A DNA stretch of 64,000 bases from Burkholderia sp. lig30 (GTDB lineage Bacteria > Pseudomonadota > Gammaproteobacteria > Burkholderiales > Burkholderiaceae). Shown here in pieces: positions 16,794 through 26,525 of this stretch; the stretch's first letter is position 1; each line of letters opens with the position of its first letter. The position numbers were made by a program, and so were the translations under genes. Under the pieces are notes generated by a model. That model ran no database searches, was not told the origin of the DNA, and worked only from the letters and a program-made list of their open reading frames with translations. The stretch covers positions 38,417 through 102,416 of the forward strand of contig NZ_JGVW01000064.1 of NCBI RefSeq assembly GCF_000687455.2, given 5' to 3'.

Positions 16794-19700
16794 TCAACGG
16801 CCGCCCTCCTCGTTGAGCGCCGCCTGCCGCGCGCCGTCCGCGGTCTCCCTGATATCGGCGTCCGTCAGCTCGACCGCGTGCGCGGCCGCCAGCGCGGCCA
16901 CCTGCTCCTCCAGTTCGGCGTCCGGACGCTCGGGCCGGGCATCCGCCTGGATCAGCTCGACGATCCTGCGCGCGATCGAATTCACGGTCGCGCCCTGCGC
17001 GAGCATCATCACGGACAGCTTGACCTGGAAGCATTCCTCGACCGCCATGCGCAGCTCCATGCCCATCAGCGAGTCCATCCCGAGCTCGAGCACGGAGCGG
17101 TCCGGATCGATCTTCGCCGCCGTCATGTTCAGGATCCGCGCGACTTCGGCGCGAAGCGCCTCGGCGACGACCGCCTGGGCGTCGTCCGGCGCCAGCCCCA
17201 GGATGTCTTCGCGCAGGCTCCCGCCCTCGGCCCGCTGCGCATCGCGCTGATCGCGGCCGCGCATCTCGACATACCGCTCCGAACGCGCGGACGGGATCAC
17301 CTTCGCGATCGCGTCCCAGTCGAGCCACGCGACGGCTTCGCCGGCCGCGCCCGCGAGCAGCACGCGCTCCAGCGCCGACATCGCCTCGCGCGACGTGATC
17401 GAGCGGCCGCCGATGCGCGCCTCGAGCGCATCGCGCGTCTGGCGGTTGCGTGCGAGGAAGCCGACGTCGTCGATCGGCCCCCACGCCATGAAGCAGGCCG
17501 GCAGCCCCGATGCGCGGCGCAGCCGCACGAGCGATTCGAGGAACGCGTTCGCGGCGACGTAGTTCGACTGCCCCGGATTGCCGAGGAACGTCGTGGCAGA
17601 CGAGTACACGACGAAGAAATCCAGCGCGCGGCCCGCAGTGGCCCGATGCAGGTTCCACGCGCCGGCCACCTTCGGCGCCATCACGCCGCGCATGCGCGCA
17701 TCGTCGAGGTTCGCGATCAGGCCGTCGGCGATCGACAGCGCCGAATGCACGACGCCCTTGAGCGGCGTGCTCGCGCCGTCGATCTTCTCGACGAGCCGCG
17801 CGACTGCCGCGGCGTCGGTGACGTCGCACGACGACAGCGTGAGCGTCACGCCCATCGCCTCGGTCCAGCGCCGCGCCTGCGCGGCCAGTTCCGGCGCGAG
17901 CGTCGCCGACCGGCTCGCGAGCACGACGTGCCGCGCGCCCTTCTCGACCAGCCACGCGGCGGTCGCAAAGCCGAGGCCGCTGGTGCCGCCGACCACCAGG
18001 TAGGTCGCGCGCGGCTCGAGCTGCAGCGTGCCGCCCGGCGCCGCCTGCGGCGCGGGAACACCGCCGCGGAAACTCAGCAGGATCTTGCCGATCTGCCGGG
18101 CCTGCTGCATGTAGCGGAACGCGTCCTCCGCACGCTCGGCGGGAAAGACCCGATACGGCAGCGCGTGCAGCGTGCCGTCGGCGATCAGGTCCAGCACCTC
18201 GTTGAAGAGCTGCGAGGTCAGCTCGGGCGACTCGCGCATCAACTGGTCGGCATCGATGCCGAAGTAACTGATGTTGTTGCGGAACGGACGCAGGCCGATG
18301 CGCGTGTTCTCGTAGAAGTCCCGCTTGCCCAGCTCGAGGAAGCGCCCGAACGGACGCAGAACGTCGATGCTGCGCACCATCGCCTCGCCCGCGAGCGAGT
18401 TGAGCACGACGTCGACGCCGCGCCCTTCCGTGCTCGCCAGGATCTCGTCCGCGAACGCAAGGCTGCGCGAGTCGAACACGTGGTCCGCCCCCAGCAGCCG
18501 CACGAATTCGCGCTTCTCGCGGCTGCCCGCGGTCGCGAACACTTCCGCGCCGAGATGCTTCGCGAGCTGGACGGCCGCGATGCCGACGCCGCCCGCCGCT
18601 CCGTGCACCAGCACGCGCTCGCCGGCGCGCAGCTGCGCGAGCCGGTGAAGCGCGTAATAGACGGTGAAGAACGTGGTCGGAATCGTCGCGCCCTCGTCGA
18701 AGCTCAGCCGCTCCGGCTTCAGCGCGATCGCGCTGACGCGTGTCCTGACGCGCGACGCGAAGCAGGCCGGCGCGAAGCCCAGCACCGCGTCGCCCACCTT
18801 GAAGCCGGCGACGTCGCGCCCCGCGCGCACGATCCGGCCGGACACTTCCATGCCGACGGTCGGCCCGGCAAAGCCGTTCTCGACTGCCTCGTCCGACAGC
18901 AGCCCCATCGCATACATCACGTCGCGGAAATTGAGGCCGGCGGCAACCGGCTCGATCTCCACCTCATCCGCGCCGAGGTCGCACTCCGGCAGCGGGAACC
19001 AGCGCAGGTTCCGCAGCGACCCCGGCGCCTCGAAGCCCAGATACGCCGGCCGCGCCGAAGCGGACGCAGCGCGCCACTCGCCGCGCAGGTCCCGCAGCGC
19101 GGCGGGCGCCATGCGCGTGACGTAGCGGCCGCCCGACGCGAGCAGCGTCTCGTCCCCGCTCTGCTGCGACAGCAGCTCGCGCACGAGCCGCGCGGGGGGC
19201 GCGGCGCAGCCCGGCTCGATGTCGACCAGCCGGCAATGCAGCTCGGAATGCTCGTTCATCAGGACCCGCGCGAATCCCCACAGCGTCGCCTGCTCAGGCC
19301 GCGCCGCCACGCCGTCCGGCCCGGCGGCCAATGGCGCGCCGCCGCTCGTCACGATCCACAGGCAGAGATCCCCCTGCCGCGGCAGTTGCACGAGCGCGCG
19401 GGCCAGCTGGGCGAGCGCGATCGCCGTGCTTTCCTGCGCGTCCATCATCGCCGCGCCGTCCGCGCCGGGCGGCACGCCGTCTGCCGACGCCGCGACGAAC
19501 ACGACATGGCGCGCACGATTGCCGGCCGCCTGCTCGAGCGCCGCCCATTCGTCCGCGAGCGCCGCGTGTTCACCACACGTCACGGCCTGGTTCTTGGCCT
19601 GCAATGCGCCGGCGAGGTCGTCCGCCAATGCGCGCTGTGCGGCCCCGCCAGCGACCACGTGCCACCACGCCGGTTCGGCATCGACACGTGCCGCAGGTGC

Positions 19701-22700
19701 ATCGCCCTCGTGCCGCCGTGCCGCGATGACGACCGGCGTCCCCTCGATCTCGAGGTCAGTCTCGGAATGAAGCACAACATGGTCAAACCCCTCTGCGTTC
19801 AGCAGCGTCTCGATCGCGCCCGCCTCGAGCAATCCGCAGCGTTCGTGCGCCCACGCGTCGGCGTCGAGGCCGAACACGATGTCCGAAAAGCGGCTCGGCT
19901 GGCTTTCGACAGCGAGCAGGATGCCGCCGGGCGCCAGCCATGCGCGGGCAGCCTGCAACAGCCGTGCCGCTTCGCCGCCGGCGCGCAGCATGTTCCTGAC
20001 GACCACCACGTCGTAGCGCGCGGGACGGCCCGCCTCGGTCGCGAGCGCGAATCCGTCGGTGGTATCCAGCTCGACGGTGCGTATCAGCGGATACACGGCG
20101 GCGTCGACCGACGCGAGCTGCTCCGCGCTGCCGGCGACCGCGTAATCGCACCGCGCCTGCACCTGCGGCGCGAGCGGCTGAAAGAGCCCCGTGCCCGGCG
20201 TGACGACTTCGAGCACCGTCAGCGTCCGGTCGTCGCGCCACGCGTCGACCGCGGCTTCGACGCACGCACGCGCCACGGCGTTCGCGTGCGCCCCGCTCGG
20301 CGACGCATCGTGCAGGTGGTCGACCAGATCGCCATGCCCGTGCGGCAGCACCGCGTCCGCGGCCGTCTCGCCCGCCAGCACGGCGGGCAGCGCCGCGCCG
20401 CAGTGCGCGAGCAACGTCAGTTCCGCGACGTGCGCGGGCGACAGCGCGAGCAGCCCGCGCCACAGATCCTCGATCGACGGCAGCGTTTCCTCACCCCGCT
20501 CGAGCCGACCGTCGACGACCGCCAGCACGCCGTCCTCGACGAGCATTGCGACGAGCCGCTCGAACAGCGCGCGGTTGTGCGTGGCCGGCGGCGGCGCGGC
20601 GCCGATCGCGCCGATCGCCTCGACCGCGCGCAGCGCGAAGCTCGCGGCCAGCACGTCGAACAGCGGCATGACCTGCGTCAGGTGGGTCGCGCGCTGTTGC
20701 GCGTCTTCCTGCGCCGACACCGCGGCGCAGGACGCCTCGACGAGCCGCGCGGGATCGGGCAGGCCCGCCGCGCTGAGATCTTCGTCATACGGCCGGGCCA
20801 GCGCGGTGAACGTATAGCGGCCGGGCTCCGCCTTGTGACGGCCGGTGAAATCGACGCGCCGGAAGCGGCACGCGTCGATCGTCGCAACGACCTTCGCGTC
20901 GCTGTCCATGTAAGTGAACGACGCGACGAGCGAATGCGGGCTGCGCCGCACGATCCGCACCAGCACGCGCCGCACCGGATCGCCGCCGAAGAACGCGATG
21001 CGGCCCATCTGCACCGGCACGTAGGCCGCAGACGCCGCCCCGGCCCACGCCTCTTCCGCGAGCAGCGCAAACAGCGGATGAAAACCGCTGTCCATCGCGG
21101 CCGGGTGCAGCGCGTAATCCGGCAACGTGCCCGCCAGCGCCGCAGGCATCTCCAGCTCGGCGAGCACCGCGCCCGGCAGCAGGCGCAGCGACGTCACCCA
21201 ACGGAAGGTGTCCCCGTAACCGAGCCCGATCGCCGCCGCGGCATCGTAGAGCGATGCCGCATCAAGCGGCGGCTGCGTGTCGAAACCGGCCAGCGTTTCA
21301 GCCGGCACCAGCGGCACGGCCGGCGTAGCGCCGATCCGGAACAGGCGTCCCGTGACGTTGACCGTCCACGGTTCGTCCGACAGGCGGCCGCGCGTCTCGA
21401 TGACGAAGCCGGAGGTCTGCGTGTCGATCGTCAGGCGGAACAGCTTCGACTGCTGCGGCTGAAACACGACCGGCGCGCGGATCTCGAGGTTCTCGATCCC
21501 GCAGGCAGGCGTGCCGAAATGGATCTGCGCGGCGGCGATCGCCATTTCCGCGTAGCCCGCGCCAGGGAACGTGATGCCTCCGTCGACGACGTGGTCGGCG
21601 AGCATCGGCATGCTGACCGGATCGATCTGGTTTTCCCAGGCCGCCGCGTGGTCCTTCAGCCGATAGCCGAGCAACGGGTGCGCGCGGCGGCGATGAATCA
21701 GGCGGTATCCCTCCGAGGTCTGTTCCACTTCGTGCCGCTCGCGCTGCCACGGATAATTCGGCAACGCCGCGTGCGCGCCGTCCGGCTCGGCCGGCACGAG
21801 CGCCGCCAGATCGACGCGCGCGCCGTTGGCGAGCGCCGCGTACAGCGCGCGGGCGAGTTCCGCCGCGCCGTCCTGATTGCGGATCAGCGTCGGCAGCGAT
21901 CGCCCGCCGACCTTCGCGTCGTCGATCGTCTGCGTGAGATAGGTGCGCAGGATCGGATGCGGGCCGATCTCCAGAAAGATCCGCACGCCGGCGTCGAGCA
22001 ACGCGCGCGTCGCATCGGCAAAGCGCACCGGCTCGCGAATGTTGCGCCACCAGTACGCCGCGTCCAGCGCCTGCCCGGACAGCAGGCTGCCCGTCACCGA
22101 CGATGCGAACAGGCACTGCGACTCGTGCGGGCGAAGATCGTCGAGACCGTCGAAGACGAGCGCACGGATCGGGTCCATCCGGTCGCTGTGGAACGCATAG
22201 TCGAGATCGAGGATCTGGAAGAACTGCCCGCGCTCGAGCATCACCGCCTGCACCGCGTCGAGCGCCTGCGGCGCGCCGGCGAGCGTGACGGACTGCGGGC
22301 TGTTGACCCCGGCGATGACGAGTTCGCCCCCGAGCCCGAGCGTGTCGATCAATTGACGGGCCGCCGCCTCGTCGAGCCCCACCGCCGCCATCTTGCCGGT
22401 GCCGCGGGTTTGCGCCTGGGCGCCGCTGCGGACCTTGATCACGTGGATCGCCTGGTCGAGCGTCAATGCGCCGGCCGCCCATGCCGCGGCGATCTCGCCG
22501 ACGCTGTGACCGAAGCAGGCGTCGAATTGCAGGCCGCGCTGCAGCAGCACGCTCAGCACGCCGAATTGAACGGCGAAAAGAAGCGGCTGCGCGTACTCGG
22601 TCGCCGCCAGATGCTCGGCCGTCACGCCGCCGCGCAGCTGTTCGACGAGCGACGGGCTGCCGTCTGCCCGCCACAGCACGTCGAGCTCGGTCAGCGCCGC

Positions 22701-24380
22701 GCGGAAATGCACGTCCTCTTCGAACAGGCGCTGCCCCATCCCCGCCCATTGCGCGCCGTTGCCCGAGAACACGAGCGCGAGCTTTCCGCCGCCGTCGGGC
22801 ACCTCGCCGGTGACGACCGATGGCGCGCCTTCGCCCCGCGACAGCGCGTCGAGCGCGTCGATGCCCTCGTCGACGCTGGCTGGGCCGACGACCGCGCGAT
22901 GGGCCAGCCACTCACGCCGGTGCGCGGCGCCGGCCGCGAGCGCGGCCCACGACTCGCCCGCCTCGACACGCGCCTTGTACGCGCCGGCAAGCGCGTGGAG
23001 CGCCTTCGGCGAGCGTGCGCCGAGCATGAGCGGCGGCAAGCCGGCATGCTCCGGCGCCAACGGCGCGCGTGGCGCGGCATCCGGCCCGGCGTCGGCTTCG
23101 CGCAGCAGCACGTGCGCGTTGGTCCCGCCGAACCCGAACGAATTGACGCCGACCGTCAGCGGATGCCCGCTGCCGGAAAGCGGCGTATACCGGTCGACGA
23201 CCCGCAGCCCGCCGCCGTCGAAGTCGATGTTCGGATTGGGCGTGCGGAAATGGATCGTCGCCGGCACTGCCCGGTGCTTCAGGCACAGCACGGCCTTCAG
23301 CAGGCCGGCCATGCCGGAGGCCGGCTCGAGGTGCCCGAGGTTGCTTTTCACCGAGCCGATCATCAGCGGGTGGCCAGGATCGCGCCCGCGGCCGAGCACC
23401 TCGCTCAGCGCGCGGGCTTCGGTCGGATCGCCGACCGCCGTGCCGGTGCCGTGCGCCTCGACATAGCTGATGTCGCGCGGGTCCACGCCGCCGCGCGCGC
23501 AGACCTGCTCCAGCAGCGCCGCCTGCGTCGCCGACGCCGGCACGTTGATCCCGCCTTGCGAATGGCCGTCCGAGTTCACGCCCGACGAGACGATCACCGC
23601 ATGGATCGTGTCGCCGTCGGCGATCGCCTTGTCGAGACGCTTCAGCAGCACGAGCGCGCCGCCCTCGGATCGCACGTAGCCGTCGCCCGACGCGTCGAAC
23701 GCGCGGCAGCGGCCCGTCGGCGACAGCATCGACGCCTTCGAGAAGCCGATGAACGGATACGGATGGAGCAGCAGGTTCACGCCGCCCGCGAGCGCGGCGT
23801 CGGCTTCGCCCGCGCCGATCGACATGCATGCCTGGTGGACGGCCACCAGCGACGACGAGCAGGCCGTGTCGATCGACATGCTCGGCCCGCGCAGGTCGAA
23901 CAGGTAGGAGATCCGGTTCGACACGATGCTGATCGTGTTGCCGGTCGCCGAATACGCATCGATGATGCTCAGGTCGTCGGTGTTGCGGTCGCCGTAGTCC
24001 TTGCTCGATACGCCGATGAACACCGCGCAGTTGCTGCCGGTCATGTCGGCGGGCCGGCGCCCCGCATTCTCGAACGTTTCCCACGCCAGTTCGAGCAGCA
24101 GGCGCTGCTGCGGGTCCATCTGCGCCGCTTCACGCGGCGAGATGCCGAAGAACGCGGCGTCGAATTCCATGACGTCGCCGATCACGCCGGCGGCGAACGT
24201 GTAGCTCTTGCCGGGCTCGCGCTTCGCGGGATGCCGGTAAAACTCGGTACCGAAGCGCTCCGGCGGAACCTCTGTGACCGCATCCCTTTCCTCGACCAGC
24301 AACTCCCAGAGTTCATCCGGATGACGCACGCCGCCCGGCAGGCGACATGCCATTCCCACAATTGCAATTGGCGTGTTCAT
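16794..24380 (-). CDS. Type I reducing polyketide synthase (KS-AT-DH-degenerate MT-ER-KR-ACP)
   Basis: 2528 residues, a single iterative-type module with all reducing domains. KS 1-425: Cys174 in DTACSSS, His310 in EAHGTGT, His350. AT about 535-830: Ser626 in GHSVGE and a YAFH motif near 731 suggesting malonyl units. DH about 900-1190: His930 and Asp1097. Residues about 1230-1620 look like a C-methyltransferase, but the SAM loop reads EVVTPGTGLF instead of the usual ExGxGTG, so probably inactive. ER about 1830-2110 with GAAGGVGIAAVQLAKH near 1922. KR about 2120-2330 with GGTSGLG and YVAANAF. ACP Ser2437 in LGMDSLMG. A tail of about 60 residues follows and no thioesterase. It should make a largely saturated chain for the downstream alpha-oxoamine synthase. 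Confidence 0.93.
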   Translation of the reverse strand: MNTPIAIVGMACRLPGGVRHPDELWELLVEERDAVTEVPPERFGTEFYRHPAKREPGKSYTFAAGVIGDVMEFDAAFFGISPREAAQMDPQQRLLLELAWETFENAGRRPADMTGSNCAVFIGVSSKDYGDRNTDDLSIIDAYSATGNTISIVSNRISYLFDLRGPSMSIDTACSSSLVAVHQACMSIGAGEADAALAGGVNLLLHPYPFIGFSKASMLSPTGRCRAFDASGDGYVRSEGGALVLLKRLDKAIADGDTIHAVIVSSGVNSDGHSQGGINVPASATQAALLEQVCARGGVDPRDISYVEAHGTGTAVGDPTEARALSEVLGRGRDPGHPLMIGSVKSNLGHLEPASGMAGLLKAVLCLKHRAVPATIHFRTPNPNIDFDGGGLRVVDRYTPLSGSGHPLTVGVNSFGFGGTNAHVLLREADAGPDAAPRAPLAPEHAGLPPLMLGARSPKALHALAGAYKARVEAGESWAALAAGAAHRREWLAHRAVVGPASVDEGIDALDALSRGEGAPSVVTGEVPDGGGKLALVFSGNGAQWAGMGQRLFEEDVHFRAALTELDVLWRADGSPSLVEQLRGGVTAEHLAATEYAQPLLFAVQFGVLSVLLQRGLQFDACFGHSVGEIAAAWAAGALTLDQAIHVIKVRSGAQAQTRGTGKMAAVGLDEAAARQLIDTLGLGGELVIAGVNSPQSVTLAGAPQALDAVQAVMLERGQFFQILDLDYAFHSDRMDPIRALVFDGLDDLRPHESQCLFASSVTGSLLSGQALDAAYWWRNIREPVRFADATRALLDAGVRIFLEIGPHPILRTYLTQTIDDAKVGGRSLPTLIRNQDGAAELARALYAALANGARVDLAALVPAEPDGAHAALPNYPWQRERHEVEQTSEGYRLIHRRRAHPLLGYRLKDHAAAWENQIDPVSMPMLADHVVDGGITFPGAGYAEMAIAAAQIHFGTPACGIENLEIRAPVVFQPQQSKLFRLTIDTQTSGFVIETRGRLSDEPWTVNVTGRLFRIGATPAVPLVPAETLAGFDTQPPLDAASLYDAAAAIGLGYGDTFRWVTSLRLLPGAVLAELEMPAALAGTLPDYALHPAAMDSGFHPLFALLAEEAWAGAASAAYVPVQMGRIAFFGGDPVRRVLVRIVRRSPHSLVASFTYMDSDAKVVATIDACRFRRVDFTGRHKAEPGRYTFTALARPYDEDLSAAGLPDPARLVEASCAAVSAQEDAQQRATHLTQVMPLFDVLAASFALRAVEAIGAIGAAPPPATHNRALFERLVAMLVEDGVLAVVDGRLERGEETLPSIEDLWRGLLALSPAHVAELTLLAHCGAALPAVLAGETAADAVLPHGHGDLVDHLHDASPSGAHANAVARACVEAAVDAWRDDRTLTVLEVVTPGTGLFQPLAPQVQARCDYAVAGSAEQLASVDAAVYPLIRTVELDTTDGFALATEAGRPARYDVVVVRNMLRAGGEAARLLQAARAWLAPGGILLAVESQPSRFSDIVFGLDADAWAHERCGLLEAGAIETLLNAEGFDHVVLHSETDLEIEGTPVVIAARRHEGDAPAARVDAEPAWWHVVAGGAAQRALADDLAGALQAKNQAVTCGEHAALADEWAALEQAAGNRARHVVFVAASADGVPPGADGAAMMDAQESTAIALAQLARALVQLPRQGDLCLWIVTSGGAPLAAGPDGVAARPEQATLWGFARVLMNEHSELHCRLVDIEPGCAAPPARLVRELLSQQSGDETLLASGGRYVTRMAPAALRDLRGEWRAASASARPAYLGFEAPGSLRNLRWFPLPECDLGADEVEIEPVAAGLNFRDVMYAMGLLSDEAVENGFAGPTVGMEVSGRIVRAGRDVAGFKVGDAVLGFAPACFASRVRTRVSAIALKPERLSFDEGATIPTTFFTVYYALHRLAQLRAGERVLVHGAAGGVGIAAVQLAKHLGAEVFATAGSREKREFVRLLGADHVFDSRSLAFADEILASTEGRGVDVVLNSLAGEAMVRSIDVLRPFGRFLELGKRDFYENTRIGLRPFRNNISYFGIDADQLMRESPELTSQLFNEVLDLIADGTLHALPYRVFPAERAEDAFRYMQQARQIGKILLSFRGGVPAPQAAPGGTLQLEPRATYLVVGGTSGLGFATAAWLVEKGARHVVLASRSATLAPELAAQARRWTEAMGVTLTLSSCDVTDAAAVARLVEKIDGASTPLKGVVHSALSIADGLIANLDDARMRGVMAPKVAGAWNLHRATAGRALDFFVVYSSATTFLGNPGQSNYVAANAFLESLVRLRRASGLPACFMAWGPIDDVGFLARNRQTRDALEARIGGRSITSREAMSALERVLLAGAAGEAVAWLDWDAIAKVIPSARSERYVEMRGRDQRDAQRAEGGSLREDILGLAPDDAQAVVAEALRAEVARILNMTAAKIDPDRSVLELGMDSLMGMELRMAVEECFQVKLSVMMLAQGATVNSIARRIVELIQADARPERPDAELEEQVAALAAAHAVELTDADIRETADGARQAALNEEGGR

Positions 24381-24509
24381 CTCTTCTCCGCATCAGCGTT
24401 GTCTCACTCCGTCACCGCACCGGCAGCCGCGACACCCCGATATCGGCCGCTTCGGTCCGATGCAGCAACTCCGCTCTCGCTCCCGCTATCGTTGGCGTTA
24501 TCGCTATCG

Positions 24510-25253
24510 CTATCGCATGAACAGATTCAGGTCGAACACGTAGTCCGGCAACGGCTCGACGCGCGGATTGCGCAGGCTCAGATAGGTGATCGAGCCGTTC
24601 ATCAGCTCGCCGCGCAGCGTGATCTTCGAGATGAACGGCCTGCTCGCGCCCGACACCCGCACGACGTTGTCGTAGTTCATCGTCGACGACTTGAACTCCT
24701 TGCCCGACACGGTGTAATACTTCGCCTTGATGCCCACGAGGCGCTTCTTCGACACCCAGTATTTGATCCGGTCGTAGGTGGTCTTGTCGTTCTTCGCCTT
24801 CAAGTCGAACACATAGCAATCCTCACCGCTTACGTCGTCGTCGGGAAGCTGCGCGGCCTCGTAGTTGTCTGCGTAATTCGTCGCCGCGATGTCGCCGTAG
24901 GCCGCATCGCCGAGCAGCTTCTGCCGCTGCGAGATCGGCACCGGCTTGCTGAGCCCGGGCTTGTAGAACCACATCGCGGTGTTGAGCATCAGCAGTTTCT
25001 CGCCCTTGTATTTCGGCGGCGCGAGACTCATGCCGGACACGTCGAAGCCGCGCGCCTTGATGTCGTACACCATCGTATCCATCACCTGCTCGTTCTCGGT
25101 CGATTCGATCGTCACCTGCCACGCGACGCCCGCGACGTTGCCGCGCGCCTCGTCGGCCGCTTTCAGGATGTCCCGCGTGCTCAGCGAGGCCGGCGCGCTG
25201 GTGCTCACGAACAGCCCCGTCAGGATGGGCACGATGTAGCGAAGTCGCTTCAT
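24510..25253 (-). CDS. LolA-like periplasmic lipid/lipoprotein carrier
   Basis: 247 residues with a signal peptide (residues 1-22, ending near APASL). The mature part has the look of outer-membrane lipoprotein-sorting proteins: STRDILKAADEARGN at the start, then alternating strands with MWFYKPG and CYVFDLKAK, a half-barrel fold that shelters acyl chains. It starts at 25253 with GGGGAGACAGAC as ribosome site, 21 bases after the permease, so it is translated with the transporter. Such proteins next to lipid-making genes usually carry the lipid across the periplasm. The three-base-pair-repeat stretch TATCGC x3 at its end (24499-24516) looks incidental. Confidence 0.85.
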   Translation of the reverse strand: MKRLRYIVPILTGLFVSTSAPASLSTRDILKAADEARGNVAGVAWQVTIESTENEQVMDTMVYDIKARGFDVSGMSLAPPKYKGEKLLMLNTAMWFYKPGLSKPVPISQRQKLLGDAAYGDIAATNYADNYEAAQLPDDDVSGEDCYVFDLKAKNDKTTYDRIKYWVSKKRLVGIKAKYYTVSGKEFKSSTMNYDNVVRVSGASRPFISKITLRGELMNGSITYLSLRNPRVEPLPDYVFDLNLFMR

Positions 25254-25274
25254 GTCTGTCTCCCCGAAGTGCGG

Positions 25275-26525
25275 TCACGCATACGCCAGCGCGCCGACGA
25301 TCACCATCCGCGCCGCCTTGCGCGCCGGCAGCAGCGCCGACAGCAGCGACAGGCACAGCAGCAGCAGCACGCTGTACAGCCAGTAGTCCGGCACGAGATA
25401 GATCTGCAGCGGGATCTGCCGGCTCACCTGCGGCGGCACCCAGGTCGGCTGGAAGTAGCCGACCGCGCCGAGCACGGCCAGGTTCAGGACGACCCCGAGC
25501 ACGGCGCCGAACGCGCCCAGCATCAGGCTTTCGAGCGCGAACAGCCCGACGATCCCCTGGCGCTTCACGCCGAGCGCGCGCAGCGTGCCGATCTCGCGGG
25601 TGCGCTCCATGATGGCCATCGAGATCGTGTTGACGATGCTCATCACGACGATCGTGAATACGATCAGGAACGTGATGAAGAAGATCACGTTGAACATCTT
25701 CTTCACCTTCGTGTAGAACGGCGACAGGTCGTTCCACGTCCGCACGTCCACGCTCAGCCCGGCCTCCGCGAACTCGCCGGCCAGCGTCTCGCGCATCGCA
25801 ACGGTCGCGTCGTCGTTCCTGAGCAGCACCGTCAGGCGATCGACGCTCGTCGTGTCGTACAGGTCCTGCGCGAACTTCAGCGGCACGGCCGCGAACGTGC
25901 CGTCGAGCGCTTCGTCGGGCGCATCGATCAGTTGCACGAGCTGGGCGTCGAGCGCGTTGATCTGGCCGGAGATGGTCGGCGACATGGCGACCGCGCTCGA
26001 ACCGAGCTTCAGGTTCAGCTGCTTCGCGAGGCCGTGCGCGACGCCGATGCCGTAACTGAGCTGGTCGGACAGCGGCGCGCCGTCGTACAGCTTCGCCTTC
26101 CCCATCACGCCGACCGCATGGCTCGCGATCGCCTGGATGTCCGACGGCACCCGACCCGGCGCGATGAAGATCGTCGACACCTTGCCGTTGCTGAGCAGGC
26201 CCGATATCTGCAGCTGCGGTGTCACGACGACCACCTCGGGATGCCGCGCGAGAATCTTCCGCATCGCCGCCACGTCGCCGTCGCTCAACAGGTACTTCGT
26301 CGGCTCCAGCTTGCCGTGGTCGAGAAAGCCCGACTTGAACACCGTCAGGTGGCCGTTCGCTTCCGCATAGATGTAGCTGTCCTTCAGGCTCGTGAAGATG
26401 TAGCGCGTGAATCCGCCGAGCGTATTGACCGCGAGGAATCCCACGCCGATCGCGAGGATCGTGAACAGCGAGCGCCTGCCGTTGCGGAACAGGTTCCTGA
26501 GCGCGAGCTTGATCCAGGTCATCAT
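25275..26525 (-). CDS. ABC transporter permease, FtsX/LolCE type
   Basis: 416 residues. An N-terminal helix (RSLFTILAIGVGFLAVNTL), a periplasmic domain of about 220 residues, then three helices at the C-terminus, the four-helix topology of LolC/LolE/MacB. ERTREIGTLRALGVKR is the FtsX coupling motif. The start ATG overlaps the stop of the ATPase gene (ATGA), so the two are coupled. With the LolA-like gene after it, this forms a lipid-extraction system for the inner membrane. One permease gene only, so it probably works as a homodimer. Confidence 0.9.
   Translation of the reverse strand: MMTWIKLALRNLFRNGRRSLFTILAIGVGFLAVNTLGGFTRYIFTSLKDSYIYAEANGHLTVFKSGFLDHGKLEPTKYLLSDGDVAAMRKILARHPEVVVVTPQLQISGLLSNGKVSTIFIAPGRVPSDIQAIASHAVGVMGKAKLYDGAPLSDQLSYGIGVAHGLAKQLNLKLGSSAVAMSPTISGQINALDAQLVQLIDAPDEALDGTFAAVPLKFAQDLYDTTSVDRLTVLLRNDDATVAMRETLAGEFAEAGLSVDVRTWNDLSPFYTKVKKMFNVIFFITFLIVFTIVVMSIVNTISMAIMERTREIGTLRALGVKRQGIVGLFALESLMLGAFGAVLGVVLNLAVLGAVGYFQPTWVPPQVSRQIPLQIYLVPDYWLYSVLLLLCLSLLSALLPARKAARMVIVGALAYA

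Noticed and set aside
24499..24516. TATCGC x3 as a phase-variable tract
   Set aside because: Only three units, partly beyond the stop of the LolA-like gene; change would have little effect.
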